This document shows positions 1 through 12,303 of a DNA stretch of 64,000 nt, piece by piece. Under the pieces are notes generated by a model. That model worked only from the letters and a program-made list of their open reading frames with translations. It was not told the DNA's origin and made no database searches. Both the position numbers and the translations under genes were made by a program. Position 1 is the first letter of the stretch; each line of letters starts with the position of its first letter. The DNA is from Auanema rhodensis (taxonomy: Eukaryota > Nematoda > Chromadorea > Rhabditida > Rhabditidae), in NCBI GenBank assembly GCA_964057225.1, contig OZ059900.1:15825638-15889637 (forward strand), in the 5' to 3' direction.

Positions 1-691
1 CAAAAAAACAGGGGTTAGAAAATTAAGGAAATTAGCATATTCTGAGGGCACGCCCCTTATGGCTAATATTGATTAAATCGATTTTTGTTCATATGAGTCG
101 TCAAATGAAACGAATTTCAGGGTGTTACATACTAAAATGAAGCATTTTACATGCTGAACACTATAAAAATACAAAAACACAGTATTTCCCATGAGAAATA
201 TTTTATTATGCTGGAAAACCAGTTTTTGGAAAGTTCGCTGTAAACAAGGTTTTGACTTACGATTTCATGTGTTCAAACTCATGCAATGTCAATGAAACCT
301 AGCTCAAAATTGTTCTTACAACGTCTAATTCCACTTTCACGACAAAAAAACAGGGGTTAGAAAATTAAGGAAATTAGCACATTCTGAGGGCACGCCCCTT
401 ATGGCTAATATTGATTAAATCGATTTTTGTTCATATGAGTCGTCAAATGCAACGAATTTCAGCGTGTTACATACTAAAATGAAGTATTTTACATGCTGAA
501 CACTAGAAAAATACAAAAACACAGTATTTCCCATGAGAAATATTTTATTATGCTGGAAAACCAGTTTTTGGAAATTTCGCTGTAAACAAGGTTTTGACTT
601 ACGATTTCATGTGTTCAAACTCATGCAATGTCAATGAAACCTAGCTCAAAATTGTTCCTACAACGTCTAGTTCCACTTTCACGACAAAAAA
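1..691. repeat. Two monomers, remnant of a unit continuing to the left
   Basis: The monomer at 9 carries CAAATGAAACG, CAGGGTG and GGAAAGTTCG. The one at 351 carries GCACATTCTG and GAAGTATT. The same pair in the same order is found at 5470-6153 and 12988-13671, inside the 22-mer units. These 691 bases are therefore most simply the right end of a related unit, cut off by the window edge. One private change (TTCTTAC at about 315) is seen. Confidence 0.75.
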
Positions 692-1098
692 CAGGGGTTA
701 GAAAATTAAGGAAATTAGCATATTCTGAGGGCACGCCTCTATGGCTTATATTGATTAAATCGATTTTTGTTCATATGATTCGTCAAATGCATTGAATTTC
801 AGCGTGTTACATACTAAAATGAAGTGTTTCACATGCTGAACACTAGAAAAATACAAAAACACAGTATTTCCCATGAGAAATATTTTATTATGCTGGAAAA
901 CCAGTTTTTGGAAATTTCGCTGTAAACAAGGTTTTGACTTACGATTTCATGTGTTCAAACTCATGCAATGTCAATGAAACCTAGCTCAAAATTGTTCCTA
1001 CAACGTCTAATTCCACTTTCACGACAAAAAAACAGGGGTTAGAAAATTAAGGAAATTAGCATATTCTGAGGGCACGCCCCTTATGGCTAATATTGATT

Positions 1099-1108
1099 AA
1101 ATCGATTT
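1099..1108. other. 10-bp perfect palindrome AAATCGATTT (one example)
   Basis: This perfect dyad with central ATCGAT lies at monomer offset 67-76 and is present in nearly all copies. It is broken in a few, for example by CAATTTTT at 25731, by ATGTTT at 29493 and 33592, and by the A-to-T change at 48353. It could be a protein-binding dyad or simply AT-rich sequence; nothing in the window decides this. Confidence 0.4.
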
Positions 1109-1234
1109 TTGTTCATATGAGTCGTCAAATGCAACGAATTTCAGCGTGTTACATACTAAAATGAAGCATTTTACATGCTGAACACTAGAAAAATACAAAA
1201 ACACAGTATTTCCCATGAGAAATATTTTATTATG

Positions 1235-1246
1235 CTGGAAAACCAG
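1235..1246. other. Short hairpin CTGG-AAAA-CCAG (one example)
   Basis: A 4-bp stem with an AAAA loop lies at monomer offset 203-214, followed by a run of five T. Most copies keep it. Variants include GGAAACCAG (one A lost from the loop, e.g. the monomer at 9230), GGAAAACGAG (stem broken, e.g. 24977) and GGAAAACCAC (e.g. 35568). The left breakpoint of the fused monomer at 45481 lies 6 bp after this hairpin. It resembles a tiny terminator-like stem plus T-run, but nothing indicates transcription here. Confidence 0.35.
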
Positions 1247-1256
1247 TTTTTGGAAA

Positions 1257-1273
1257 TTTCGCTGTAAACAAGG
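1257..1273 (+). other. CENP-B-box-like motif (one example; present in nearly every monomer)
   Basis: The bases TTTCGCTGTAAACAAGG fit the core pattern TTCGnnnnAnnCGGG at 7 of 9 fixed positions: TTCG, the central A, and the first C and last G of CGGG, where CAAG is seen. The motif sits at monomer offset 225-241 and recurs almost unchanged through the array. CENP-B and related pogo-like transposase-derived proteins bind such boxes in mammalian and some other satellites. The two mismatches fall in the CGGG half, which matters for binding, so function is uncertain. Chance is a serious alternative in a 342-bp monomer. Confidence 0.35.
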
Positions 1274-4200
1274 TTTTGACTTACGATTTCATGTGTTCAA
1301 ACTCATGCAATGTCAATGAAACCTAGCTCAAAATTGTTCCTACAACGTCTAATTCCACTTTCACGACAAAAAAACAGGGGTTAGAAAATTAAGGAAATTA
1401 GCATATTCTGAGGGCACGCCCCTTATGGCTAATATTGATTAAATCGATTTTTGTTCATATGAGTCGTCAAATGCAACGAATTTCAGCGTGTTACATACTA
1501 AAATGAAGCATTTTACATGCTGAACACTATAAAAATACAAAAACACAGTATTTCCCATGAGAAATATTTTATTATGCTGGAAAACCAGTTTTTGGAAATT
1601 TCGCTGTAAACAAGGTTTTGACTTACGATTTCATGTGTTCAAACTCATGCAATGTCAATGAAACCTAGCTCAAAATTGTTCCTACAACGTCTAGTTCCAC
1701 TTTCACGACAAAAAACAGGGGTTAGAAAATTAAGGAAATTAGCATATTCTGAGGGCACGCCTCTATGGCTTATATTGATTAAATCGATTTTTGTTCATAT
1801 GATTCGTCAAATGCATTGAATTTCAGCGTGTTACATACTAAAATGAAGTGTTTTACATGCTGAACACTAGAAAAATACAAAAACACAGTATTTCCCATGA
1901 GAAATATTTTATTATGCTGGAAAACCAGTTTTTGGAAATTTCGCTGTAAACAAGGTTTTGACTTACGATTTCATGTGTTCAAACTCATGCAATGTCAATG
2001 AAACCTAGCTCAAAATTGTTCCTACAACGTCTAGTTCCACTTTCACGACAAAAAACAGGGGTTAGAAAATTAAGGAAATTAGCATATTCTGAGGGCACGC
2101 CCCTTATGGCTAATATTGATTAAATCGATTTTTGTTCATATGAGTCGTCAAATGCAACGAATTTCAGCGTGTTACATACTAAAATGAAGCATTTTACATG
2201 CTGAACACTAGAAAAATACAAAAACACAGTATTTCCCATGAGAAATATTTTATTATGCTGGAAAACCAGTTTTTGGAAATTTCGCTGTAAACAAGGTTTT
2301 GACTTACGATTTCATGTGTTCAAACTCATGCAATGTCAATGAAACCTAGCTCAAAATTGTTCCTACAACGTCTAATTCCACTTTCACGACAAAAAAACAG
2401 GGGTTAGAAAATTAAGGAAATTAGCATATTCTGAGGGCACGCCCCTTATGGCTAATATTGATTAAATCGATTTTTGTTCATATGAGTCGTCAAATGCAAC
2501 GAATTTCAGCGTGTTACATACTAAAATGAAGCATTTTACATGCTGAACACTATAAAAATACAAAAACACAGTATTTCCCATGAGAAATATTTTATTATGC
2601 TGGAAAACCAGTTTTTGGAAATTTCGCTGTAAACAAGGTTTTGACTTACGATTTCATGTGTTCAAACTCATGCAATGTCAATGAAACCTAGCTCAAAATT
2701 GTTCCTACAACGTCTAGTTCCACTTTCACGACAAAAAACAGGGGTTAAAAAATTAAGGAAATTAGCATATTCTGAGGGCACGCCTCTATGGCTTATATTG
2801 ATTAAATCGATTTTTGTTCATATGATTCGTCAAATGCATTGAATTTCAGCGTGTTACATACTAAAATGAAGTGTTTTACATGCTGAACACTAGAAAAATA
2901 CAAAAACACAGTATTTCCCATGAGAAATATTTTATTATGCTGGAAAACCAGTTTTTGGAAATTTCGCTGTAAACAAGGTTTTGACTTACGATTTCATGTG
3001 TTCAAACTCATGCAATGTCAATGAAACCTAGCTCAAAATTGTTCCTACAACGTCTAGTTCCACTTTCACGACAAAAAACAGGGGTTAGAAAATTAAGGAA
3101 ATTAGCATATTCTGAGGGCACGCCCCTTATGGCTAATATTGATTAAATCGATTTTTGTTCATATGAGTCGTCAAATGCAACGAATTTCAGCGTGTTACAT
3201 ACTAAAATGAAGCATTTTACATGCTGAACACTAGAAAAATACAAAAACACAGTATTTCCCATGAGAAATATTTTATTATGCTGGAAAACCAGTTTTTGGA
3301 AATTTCGCTGTAAACAAGGTTTTGACTTACGATTTCATGTGTTCAAACTCATGCAATGTCAATGAAACCTAGCTCAAAATTGTTCCTACAACGTCTAATT
3401 CCACTTTCACGACAAAAAAACAGGGGTTAGAAAATTAAGGAAATTAGCATATTCTGAGGGCACGCCCCTTATGGCTAATATTGATTAAATCGATTTTTGT
3501 TCATATGAGTCGTCAAATGCAACGAATTTCAGCGTGTTACATACTAAAATGAAGCATTTTACATGCTGAACACTATAAAAATACAAAAACACAGTATTTC
3601 CCATGAGAAATATTTTATTATGCTGGAAAACCAGTTTTTGGAAATTTCGCTGTAAACAAGGTTTTGACTTACGATTTCATGTGTTCAAACTCATGCAATG
3701 TCAATGAAACCTAGCTCAAAATTGTTCCTACAACGTCTAGTTCCACTTTCACGACAAAAAACAGGGGTTAGAAAATTAAGGAAATTAGCATATTCTGAGG
3801 GCACGCCTCTATGGCTTATATTGATTAAATCGATTTTTGTTCATATGATTCGTCAAATGCATTGAATTTCAGCGTGTTACATACTAAAATGAAGTGTTTT
3901 ACATGCTGAACACTAGAAAAATACAAAAACACAGTATTTCCCATGAGAAATATTTTATTATGCTGGAAAACCAGTTTTTGGAAATTTCGCTGTAAACAAG
4001 GTTTTGACTTACGATTTCATGTGTTCAAACTCATGCAATGTCAATGAAACCTAGCTCAAAATTGTTCCTACAACGTCTAGTTCCACTTTCACGACAAAAA
4101 ACAGGGGTTAGAAAATTAAGGAAATTAGCATATTCTGAGGGCACGCCCCTTATGGCTAATATTGATTAAATCGATTTTTGTTCATATGAGTCGTCAAATG

Positions 4201-7200
4201 CAACGAATTTCAGCGTGTTACATACTAAAATGAAGCATTTTACATGCTGAACACTAGAAAAATACAAAAACACAGTATTTCCCATGAGAAATATTTTATT
4301 ATGCTGGAAAACCAGTTTTTGGAAATTTCGCTGTAAACAAGGTTTTGACTTACGATTTCATGTGTTCAAACTCATGCAATGTCAATGAAACCTAGCTCAA
4401 AATTGTTCCTACAACGTCTAATTCCACTTTCACGACAAAAAAACAGGGGTTAGAAAATTAAGGAAATTAGCATATTCTGAGGGCACGCCCCTTATGGCTA
4501 ATATTGATTAAATCGATTTTTGTTCATATGAGTCGTCAAATGCAACGAATTTCAGCGTGTTACATACTAAAATGAAGCATTTTACATGCTGAACACTATG
4601 AAAATACAAAAACACAGTATTTCCCATGAGAAATATTTTATTATGCTGGAAAACCAGTTTTTGGAAATTTCGCTGTAAACAAGGTTTTGACTTACGATTT
4701 CATGTGTTCAAACTCATGCAATGTCAATGAAACCTAGCTCAAAATTGTTCCTGCAACGTCTAATTCCACTTTCACGACAAAAAAACAGGGGTTAGAAAAT
4801 TAAGGAAATTAGCATATTCTGAGGGCACGCCCCTTATGGCTAATATTGATTAAATCGATTTTTGTTCATATGAGTCGTCAAATGCAACGAATTTCAGCGT
4901 GTTACATACTAAAATGAAGTATTTCACATGCTGAACACTAGAAAAATACAAAAACACAGTATTTCCCATGAGAAATATTTTATCATGCTGGAAAACCAGT
5001 TTTTGGAAATTTCGCTGTAAACAAGGTTTTGACTTACGATTTCATGTGTTCAAACTCATGCAATGTCAATGAAACCTAGCTCAAAATTGTTCGTACAACG
5101 TCTAGTTCCACTTTCACGACAAAAAAACAGGGGTTAGAAAATTTAGGAAATTAGCATATTCTGAGGGCACGCCCCTTATGGCTAATATTGATTAAATCGA
5201 TTTTTGTTCATATGAGTCGTCAAATGAAACGAATTTCAGGGTGTTACATACTAAAATGAAGCATTTTACATGCTGAACACTATAAAAATACAAAAACACA
5301 GTATTTCCCATGAGAAATATTTTATTTTGCTGGAAAACCAGTTTTTGGAAAGTTCGCTGTAAACAAGGTTTTGACTTACGATTTCATGTGTTCAAACTCA
5401 TGCAATGTCAATGAAACCTAGCTCAAAATTGTTCGTACAACGTCTAGTTCCACTTTCACGACAAAAAAACAGGGGTTAGAAAATTTAGGAAATTAGCATA
5501 TTCTGAGGGCACGCCCCTTATGGCTAATATTGATTAAATCGATTTTTGTTCATATGAGTCGTCAAATGAAACGAATTTCAGGGTGTTACATACTAAAATG
5601 AAGCATTTTACATGCTGAACACTATAAAAATACAAAAACACAGTATTTCCCATGAGAAATATTTTATTTTGCTGGAAAACCAGTTTTTGGAAAGTTCGCT
5701 GTAAACAAGGTTTTGACTTACGATTTCATGTGTTCAAACTCATGCAATGTCAATGAAACCTAGCTCAAAATTGTTCCTACAACGTCTAATTCCACTTTCA
5801 CGACAAAAAAACAGGGGTTAGAAAATTAAGGAAATTAGCACATTCTGAGGGCACGCCCCTTATGGCTAATATTGATTAAATCGATTTTTGTTCATATGAG
5901 TCGTCAAATGCAACGAATTTCAGCGTGTTACATACTAAAATGAAGTATTTTACATGCTGAACACTAGAAAAATACAAAAACACAGTATTTCCCATGAGAA
6001 ATATTTTATTATGCTGGAAAACCAGTTTTTGGAAATTTCGCTGTAAACAAGGTTTTGACTTACGATTTCATGTGTTCAAACTCATGCAATGTCAATGAAA
6101 CCTAGCTCAAAATTGTTCCTACAACGTCTAATTCCACTTTCACGACAAAAAAACAGGGGTTAGAAAATTAAGGAAATTAGCACATTCTGAGGGCACGCCC
6201 CTTATGGCTAATATTGATTAAATCGATTTTTGTTCATATGAGTCGTCAAATGCAACGAATTTCAGCGTGTTACATACTAAAATGAAGTATTTTACATGCT
6301 GAACACTAGAAAAATACAAAAACACAGTATTTCCCATGAGAAATATTTTATTATGCTGGAAAACCAGTTTTTGGAAATTTCGCTGTAAACAAGGTTTTGA
6401 CTTACGATTTCATGTGTTCAAACTCATGCAATGTCAATGAAACCTAGCTCAAAATTGTTCCTACAACGTCTAATTCCACTTTCACGACAAAAAAACAGGG
6501 GTTAGAAAATTAAGGAAATTAGCATATTCTGAGGGCACGCCCCTTATGGCTAATATTGATTAAATCGATTTTTGTTCATATGAGTCGTCAAATGCAACGA
6601 ATTTCAGCGTGTTACATACTAAAATGAAGCATTTTACATGCTGAACACTATAAAAATACAAAAACACAGTATTTCCCATGAGAAATATTTTATTATGCTG
6701 GAAAACCAGTTTTTGGAAATTTCGCTGTAAACAAGGTTTTGACTTACGATTTCATGTGTTCAAACTCATGCAATGTCAATGAAACCTAGCTCAAAATTGT
6801 TCCTACAACGTCTAATTCCACTTTCACGTCAAAAAAACAGGGGTTAGAAAATTAAGGAAATTAGCATATTCTGAGGGCACGCCCCTTATGGCTAATATTG
6901 ATTAAATCGATTTTTGTTCATATGAGTCGTCAAATGCAACGAATTTCAGCGTGTTACATACTAAAATGAACCATTTTACACGCTGAACACTAGAAAAATA
7001 CAAAAACACAGTATTTCCCATGAGAAATATTTTATTATGCTGGAAAACCAGTTTTTGGAAAGTTCGCTGTAAACAAGGTTTTGACTTACGATTTCATGTG
7101 TTCAAACTCATGCAATGTCAATGAAACCTAGCTCAAAATTGTTCCTACAACGTCTAGTTCCACTTTCACGACAAAAAACAGGGGTTAGAAAATTAAGGAA

Positions 7201-8086
7201 ATTAGCATATTCTGAGGGCACGCCCCTTATGGCTAATATTGATTAAATCGATTTTTGTTCATATGAGTCGTCAAATGCAACGAATTTCAGCGTGTTACAT
7301 ACTAAAATGAAGCATTTTACATGCTGAACACTAGAAAAATACAAAAACACAGTATTTCCCATGAGAAATATTTTATTATGCTGGAAAACCAGTTTTTGGA
7401 AATTTCGCTGTAAACAAGGTTTTGACTTACGATTTCATGTGTTCAAACTCATGCAATGTCAATGAAACCTAGCTCAAAATTGTTCCTACAACGTCTAATT
7501 CCACTTTCACGACAAAAAAACAGGGGTTAGAAAATTAAGGAAATTAGCATATTCTGAGGGCACGCCCCTTATGGCTAATATTGATTAAATCGATTTTTGT
7601 TCATATGAGTCGTCAAATGCAACGAATTTCAGCGTGTTACATACTAAAATGAAGCATTTTACATGCTGAACACTATAAAAATACAAAAACACAGTATTTC
7701 CCATGAGAAATATTTTATTATGCTGGAAAACCAGTTTTTGGAAATTTCGCTGTAAACAAGGTTTTGACTTACGATTTCATGTGTTCAAACTCATGCAATG
7801 TCAATGAAACCTAGCTCAAAATTGTTCGTACAACGTCTAGTTCCACTTTCACGACAAAAAAACAGGGGTTAGAAAATTAAGGAAATTAGCATATTCTGAG
7901 GGCACGCCCCTTATGGCTAATATTGATTAAATCGATTTTTGTTCATATGAGTCGTCAAATGCAACGAATTTTAGCGTGTTACATACTAAAATGAAGCATT
8001 TTACATGCTGAACACTAGAAAAATACAAAAACACAGTATTTCCCATGAGAAATATTTTATTATGCTGGAAAACCAGTTTTTGGAAA

Positions 8087-8103
8087 TTTCGCTGTAAACG
8101 AGG
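8087..8103 (+). other. Closest CENP-B-box match (8 of 9 core positions)
   Basis: In the monomer at 7863 the usual CAAG is CGAG, through an A-to-G change at 8100, leaving one mismatch to the CENP-B core. The same variant occurs 7518 bp downstream at 15605-15621, inside the second copy of the 22-mer unit. It was therefore duplicated with the unit and did not arise twice. No other copy with this change was noticed. Confidence 0.35.
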
Positions 8104-8545
8104 TTTTGACTTACGATTTCATGTGTTCAAACTCATGCAATGTCAATGAAACCTTGCTCAAAATTGTTCCTACAACGTCTAGTTCCACTTTCACGACAAA
8201 AAAACAGGGGTTAGAAAATTAAGGAAATTAGCATATTCTGAGGGCACGCCCCTTATGGCTAATATTGATTAAATCGATTTTTGTTCATATGAGTCGTCAA
8301 ATGCAACAAATTTCAGCGTGTTACATACTAAAATGAAGCATTTTACATGCTGAACACTAGAAAAATACAAAAACACAGTTTTTCCCATGAGAAATATTTT
8401 ATTATGCTGGAAAACCAGTTTTTGGAAATTTCGCTGTAAACAAGGTTTTGACTTACGATTTCATGAGTTCAAACTCATGCAATGTCAATGAAACCTAGCT
8501 CAAAATTGTTCGTACAACGTCTAGTTCCACTTTCACGACAAAAAA

Positions 8546-11500
8546 CAGGGGTTAGAAAATTAAGGAAATTAGCATATTCTGAGGGCACGCCCCTTATGGC
8601 TAATATTGATTAAATCGATTTTTGTTCATATGAGTCGTCAAATGCAACGAATTTCAGCGTGTTACATACTAAAATGAAGCATTTTACATGCTGAACACTA
8701 GAAAAATACAAAAACACAGTTTTTCCCATGAGAAATATTTTATTATGCTGGAAAACCAGTTTTTGGAAATTTCGCTGTAAACAAGGTTTTGACTTACGAT
8801 TTCATGTGTTCAAACTCATGCAATGTCAATGAAACCTAGCTCAAAACTGTTCGTACAACGTCTAGTTCCACTTTCACGACAAAAAAACAGGGGTTAGAAA
8901 ATTAAGGAAATTAGCATATTCTGAGGGCACGCCCCTTATGGCTAATATTGATTAAATCGATTTTTGTTCATATGAGTCGTCAAATGCAACGAATTTCAGC
9001 GTGTTACATACTAAAATGAAGTATTTTACATGCTGAACACTAGAGAAATACAAAAACACAGTATTTCCCATAAGAAGTATTTTATTATGCTGGAAAACCA
9101 GTTTTTGGAAATTTCGCTGTAAACAAGATTTTGACTTACGATTTCATGTGTTCAAACTCATGCAATGTCAATGAAACCTAGCTCAAAATTGTTCGTACAA
9201 CGTCTAGTTCCACTTTCACGACAAAAAAACAGGGGTTAGAAAATTAAGGAAATTAGCATATTCTGAGGGCACGCCCCTTATGGCTAATATTGATTAAATC
9301 GATTTTTGTTCATATGAGTAGTCAAATGCAACGAATTTCAGCGTGTTACATACTTAAATGAAGCATTTTACATGCTGAACACTAGAAAAATACAAAAACA
9401 CAGTATTTCCCATGAGAAATATTTTATTATGCTGGAAACCAGTTTTTGGAATTTTCGCTGTAAACAAGGTTTTGACTTACGATTTCATGTGTTCAAACTC
9501 ATGCAATGTCAATAAAACCTAGCTCAAAATTGTTCGTACAACGTCTAGTTCCACTTTCACGACAAAAAAACAGGGGTTAGAAAATTTAGGAAATTAGCAT
9601 ATTCTGAGGGCACGCCCCTTATGGCTAATATTGATTAAATCGATTTTTGTTCATATAAGTCGTCAAATGCAACGAATTTCAGCGTGTTACAAACTAAAAT
9701 GAAGTATTTTACATGCTGAACACTAGAAAAATACAAAAACACAGTATTTCCCATGAGAAATATTTTATTATGCTGGAAAACCAGTTTTTGGAAATTTCGC
9801 TGTAAACAAGGTTATGACTTACGATTTCATGTGTTCAAACTCATGCAATGTCAATGAAACCTAGCTCAAAATTGTTCGTACAACGTCTAGTTCCACTTTC
9901 ACGACAAAAAAACAGGGGTTAGAAAATTTAGGAAATTAGCATATTCTGAGGGCACGCCCCTTATGGCTAATATTGATTAAATCGATTTTTGTTCATATAA
10001 GTCGTCAAATGCAACGAATTTCAGCGTGTTACAAACTAAAATGAAGTATTTTACATGCTGAACACTAGAAAAATACAAAAACACAGTATTTCCCATGAGA
10101 AATATTTTATTATGCTGGAAAACCAGTTTTTGGAAATTTCGCTGTAAACAAGGTTATGACTTACGATTTCATGTGTTCAAACTCATGCAATGTCAATGAA
10201 ACCTAGCTCAAAATTGTTCGTACAACGTCTAGTTCCACTTTCACGACAAAAAAACAGGGGTTAGAAAATTTAGGAAATTAGCATATTCTGAGGGCACGCC
10301 CCTTATGGCTAATATTGATTAAATCGATTTTTGTTCATATGAGTCGTCAAATGCAACGAATTTCAGCGTGTTACATACTAAAATGAAGTATTTTACATGC
10401 TGAACACTAGAAAAGTACAAAAACACAGTATTTCCCATGAGAAATATTTTATTATGCTGGAAAACCAGTTTTTGGAAATTTCGCTGTAAACAAGGTTTTG
10501 ACTTACGATTTCATGAGTTCAAACTCATGCAATGTCAATGAAACCTAGCTCAAAATTGTTCGTACAACGTCTAGTTCCACTTTCACGACAAAAAACAGGG
10601 GTTAGAAAATTAAGGAAATTAGCATATTCTGAGGGCACGCCCCTTATGGCTAATATTGATTAAATCGATTTTTGTTCATATGAGTCGTCAAATGCAACGA
10701 ATTTCAGCGTGTTACATACTAAAATGAAGCATTTTACATGCTGAACACTAGAAAAATACAAAAACACAGTTTTTCCCATGAGAAATATTTTATTATGCTG
10801 GAAAACCAGTTTTTGGAAATTTCGCTGTAAACAAGGTTTTGACTTACGATTTCATGTGTTCAAACTCATGCAATGTCAATGAAACCTAGCTCAAAACTGT
10901 TCGTACAACGTCTAGTTCCACTTTCACGACAAAAAAACAGGGGTTAGAAAATTAAGGAAATTAGCATATTCTGAGGGCACGCCCCTTATGGCTAATATTG
11001 ATTAAATCGATTTTTGTTCATATGAGTCGTCAAATGCAACGAATTTCAGCGTGTTACATACTAAAATGAAGTATTTTACATGCTGAACACTAGAGAAATA
11101 CAAAAACACAGTATTTCCCATAAGAAATATTTTATTATGCTGGAAAACCAGTTTTTGGAAATTTCGCTGTAAACAAGATTTTGACTTACGATTTCATGTG
11201 TTCAAACTCATGCAATGTCAATGAAACCTAGCTCAAAATTGTTCGTACAACGTCTAGTTCCACTTTCACGACAAAAAAACAGGGGTTAGAAAATTAAGGA
11301 AATTAGCATATTCTGAGGGCACGCCCCTTATGGCTAATATTGATTAAATCGATTTTTGTTCATATGAGTAGTCAAATGCAACGAATTTCAGCGTGTTACA
11401 TACTTAAATGAAGCATTTTACATGCTGAACACTAGAAAAATACAAAAACACAGTATTTCCCATGAGAAATATTTTATTATGCTGGAAACCAGTTTTTGGA

Positions 11501-12303
11501 ATTTTCGCTGTAAACAAGGTTTTGACTTACGATTTCATGTGTTCAAACTCATGCAATGTCAATAAAACCTAGCTCAAAATTGTTCGTACAACGTCTAGTT
11601 CCACTTTCACGACAAAAAAACAGGGGTTAGAAAATTTAGGAAATTAGCATATTCTGAGGGCACGCCCCTTATGGCTAATATTGATTAAATCGATTTTTGT
11701 TCATATAAGTCGTCAAATGCAACGAATTTCAGCGTGTTACAAACTAAACTGAAGTATTTTACATGCTGAACACTAGAAAAATACAAAAACACAGTATTTC
11801 CCATGAGAAATATTTTATTATGCTGGAAAACCAGTTTTTGGAAATTTCGCTGTAAACAAGGTTATGACTTACGATTTCATGTGTTCAAACTCATGCAATG
11901 TCAATGAAACCTAGCTCAAAATTGTTCGTACAACGTCTAGTTCCACTTTCACGACAAAAAAACAGGGGTTAGAAAATTTAGGAAATTAGCATATTCTGAG
12001 GGCACGCCCCTTATGGCTAATATTGATTAAATCGATTTTTGTTCATATGAGTCGTCAAATGCAACGAATTTCAGCGTGTTACATACTAAAATGAAGTATT
12101 TTACATGCTGAACACTAGAAAAGTACAAAAACACAGTATTTCCCATGAGAAATATTTTATTATGCTGGAAAACCAGTTTTTGGAAATTTCGCTGTAAACA
12201 AGGTTTTGACTTACGATTTCATGTGTTCAAACTCATGCAATGTCAATGAAACCTAGCTCAAAATTGTTCCTACAACGTCTAGTTCCACTTTCACGACAAA
12301 AAA
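8546..12303. repeat. Nested duplication inside the 22-mer: 6 monomers then 5
   Basis: The monomers at 8546, 8888 and 9230 match those at 10596, 10938 and 11280 at a spacing of 2050 bp (markers GTTTTTCCC, TAGAGAAATAC, GAGTAGTC with TACTTAAATG). The GTTATGACTT monomer occurs twice in the first part (9571, 9913) but once in the second (11621), so the parts hold 6 and 5 monomers. The monomer at 10255 has a left part like 11963 (AAAAGTAC) and a right part like 8205 (TCATGAGTTC), so the exchange point lies between about 10418 and 10514. The same arrangement recurs at 16064-19821. Confidence 0.85.

Larger units (their letters stand above)
1033..1374. repeat. Reference 342-bp monomer
   Basis: This copy matches the commonest base at nearly all sites and is used here for offsets. 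Landmarks: CAGGGGTTAG at 1-10; a GC-rich patch GGGCACGCCCC at 38-48; palindrome AAATCGATTT at 67-76; CATATG at 82-87; an A-rich stretch at 156-170; an imperfect palindrome ATTTCCCATGAGAAAT at 176-191; hairpin CTGGAAAACCAG at 203-214; a CENP-B-box-like motif at 225-241; and a terminal A-run at 336-342. The run has seven A in most copies, six in others, and is broken as ACAAAA in a third class. No open reading frame of useful length exists on either strand of a standard copy. The start point is arbitrary. Confidence 0.95.
692..4785. repeat. Trimer higher-order array, four units of 1023-1024 bp
   Basis: Three monomer types alternate. Type 1 starts at 692, 1716, 2739 and 3762, is one or two bases short (340-341), and has CCTCTATGGCTTAT, GATTCGTC and CATTGAATTTC. 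Type 2 starts at 1033, 2056, 3079 and 4102 and is near the reference. Type 3 starts at 1375, 2398, 3421 and 4444 and has ACTATAAAA, with ACTATGAAA in the last. Twelve monomers make four units. The few private changes, such as GGGGTTAAAAAATT near 2739 and TTCCTGC at about 4752, mean the units are almost identical. Type 1 was not seen elsewhere in the window. Confidence 0.9.
4786..12303. repeat. 22-monomer higher-order unit, copy 1 (7518 bp)
   Basis: Twenty-two monomers start at 4786, 5128, 5470, 5812, 6154, 6496, 6838, 7179, 7521, 7863, 8205, 8546, 8888, 9230, 9571, 9913, 10255, 10596, 10938, 11280, 11621 and 11963. Marker variants in order include TATCATGCTGG (about 4981), two copies of TTTTGCTGG (about 5325 and 5667), CACGTCAAAA (about 6826), CCATTTTACACG (about 6970), TAAACGAGG (about 8095), CATAAGAAGTAT (about 9069) and AAACTAAACTG (about 11741). 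Every one recurs exactly 7518 bp later. The unit contains a nested duplication, listed separately. Confidence 0.93.

Noticed and set aside
1235-1252. Intrinsic terminator (hairpin plus T-run)
   Set aside because: The stem is only 4 bp, it recurs in nearly every monomer, and there is no gene to terminate.
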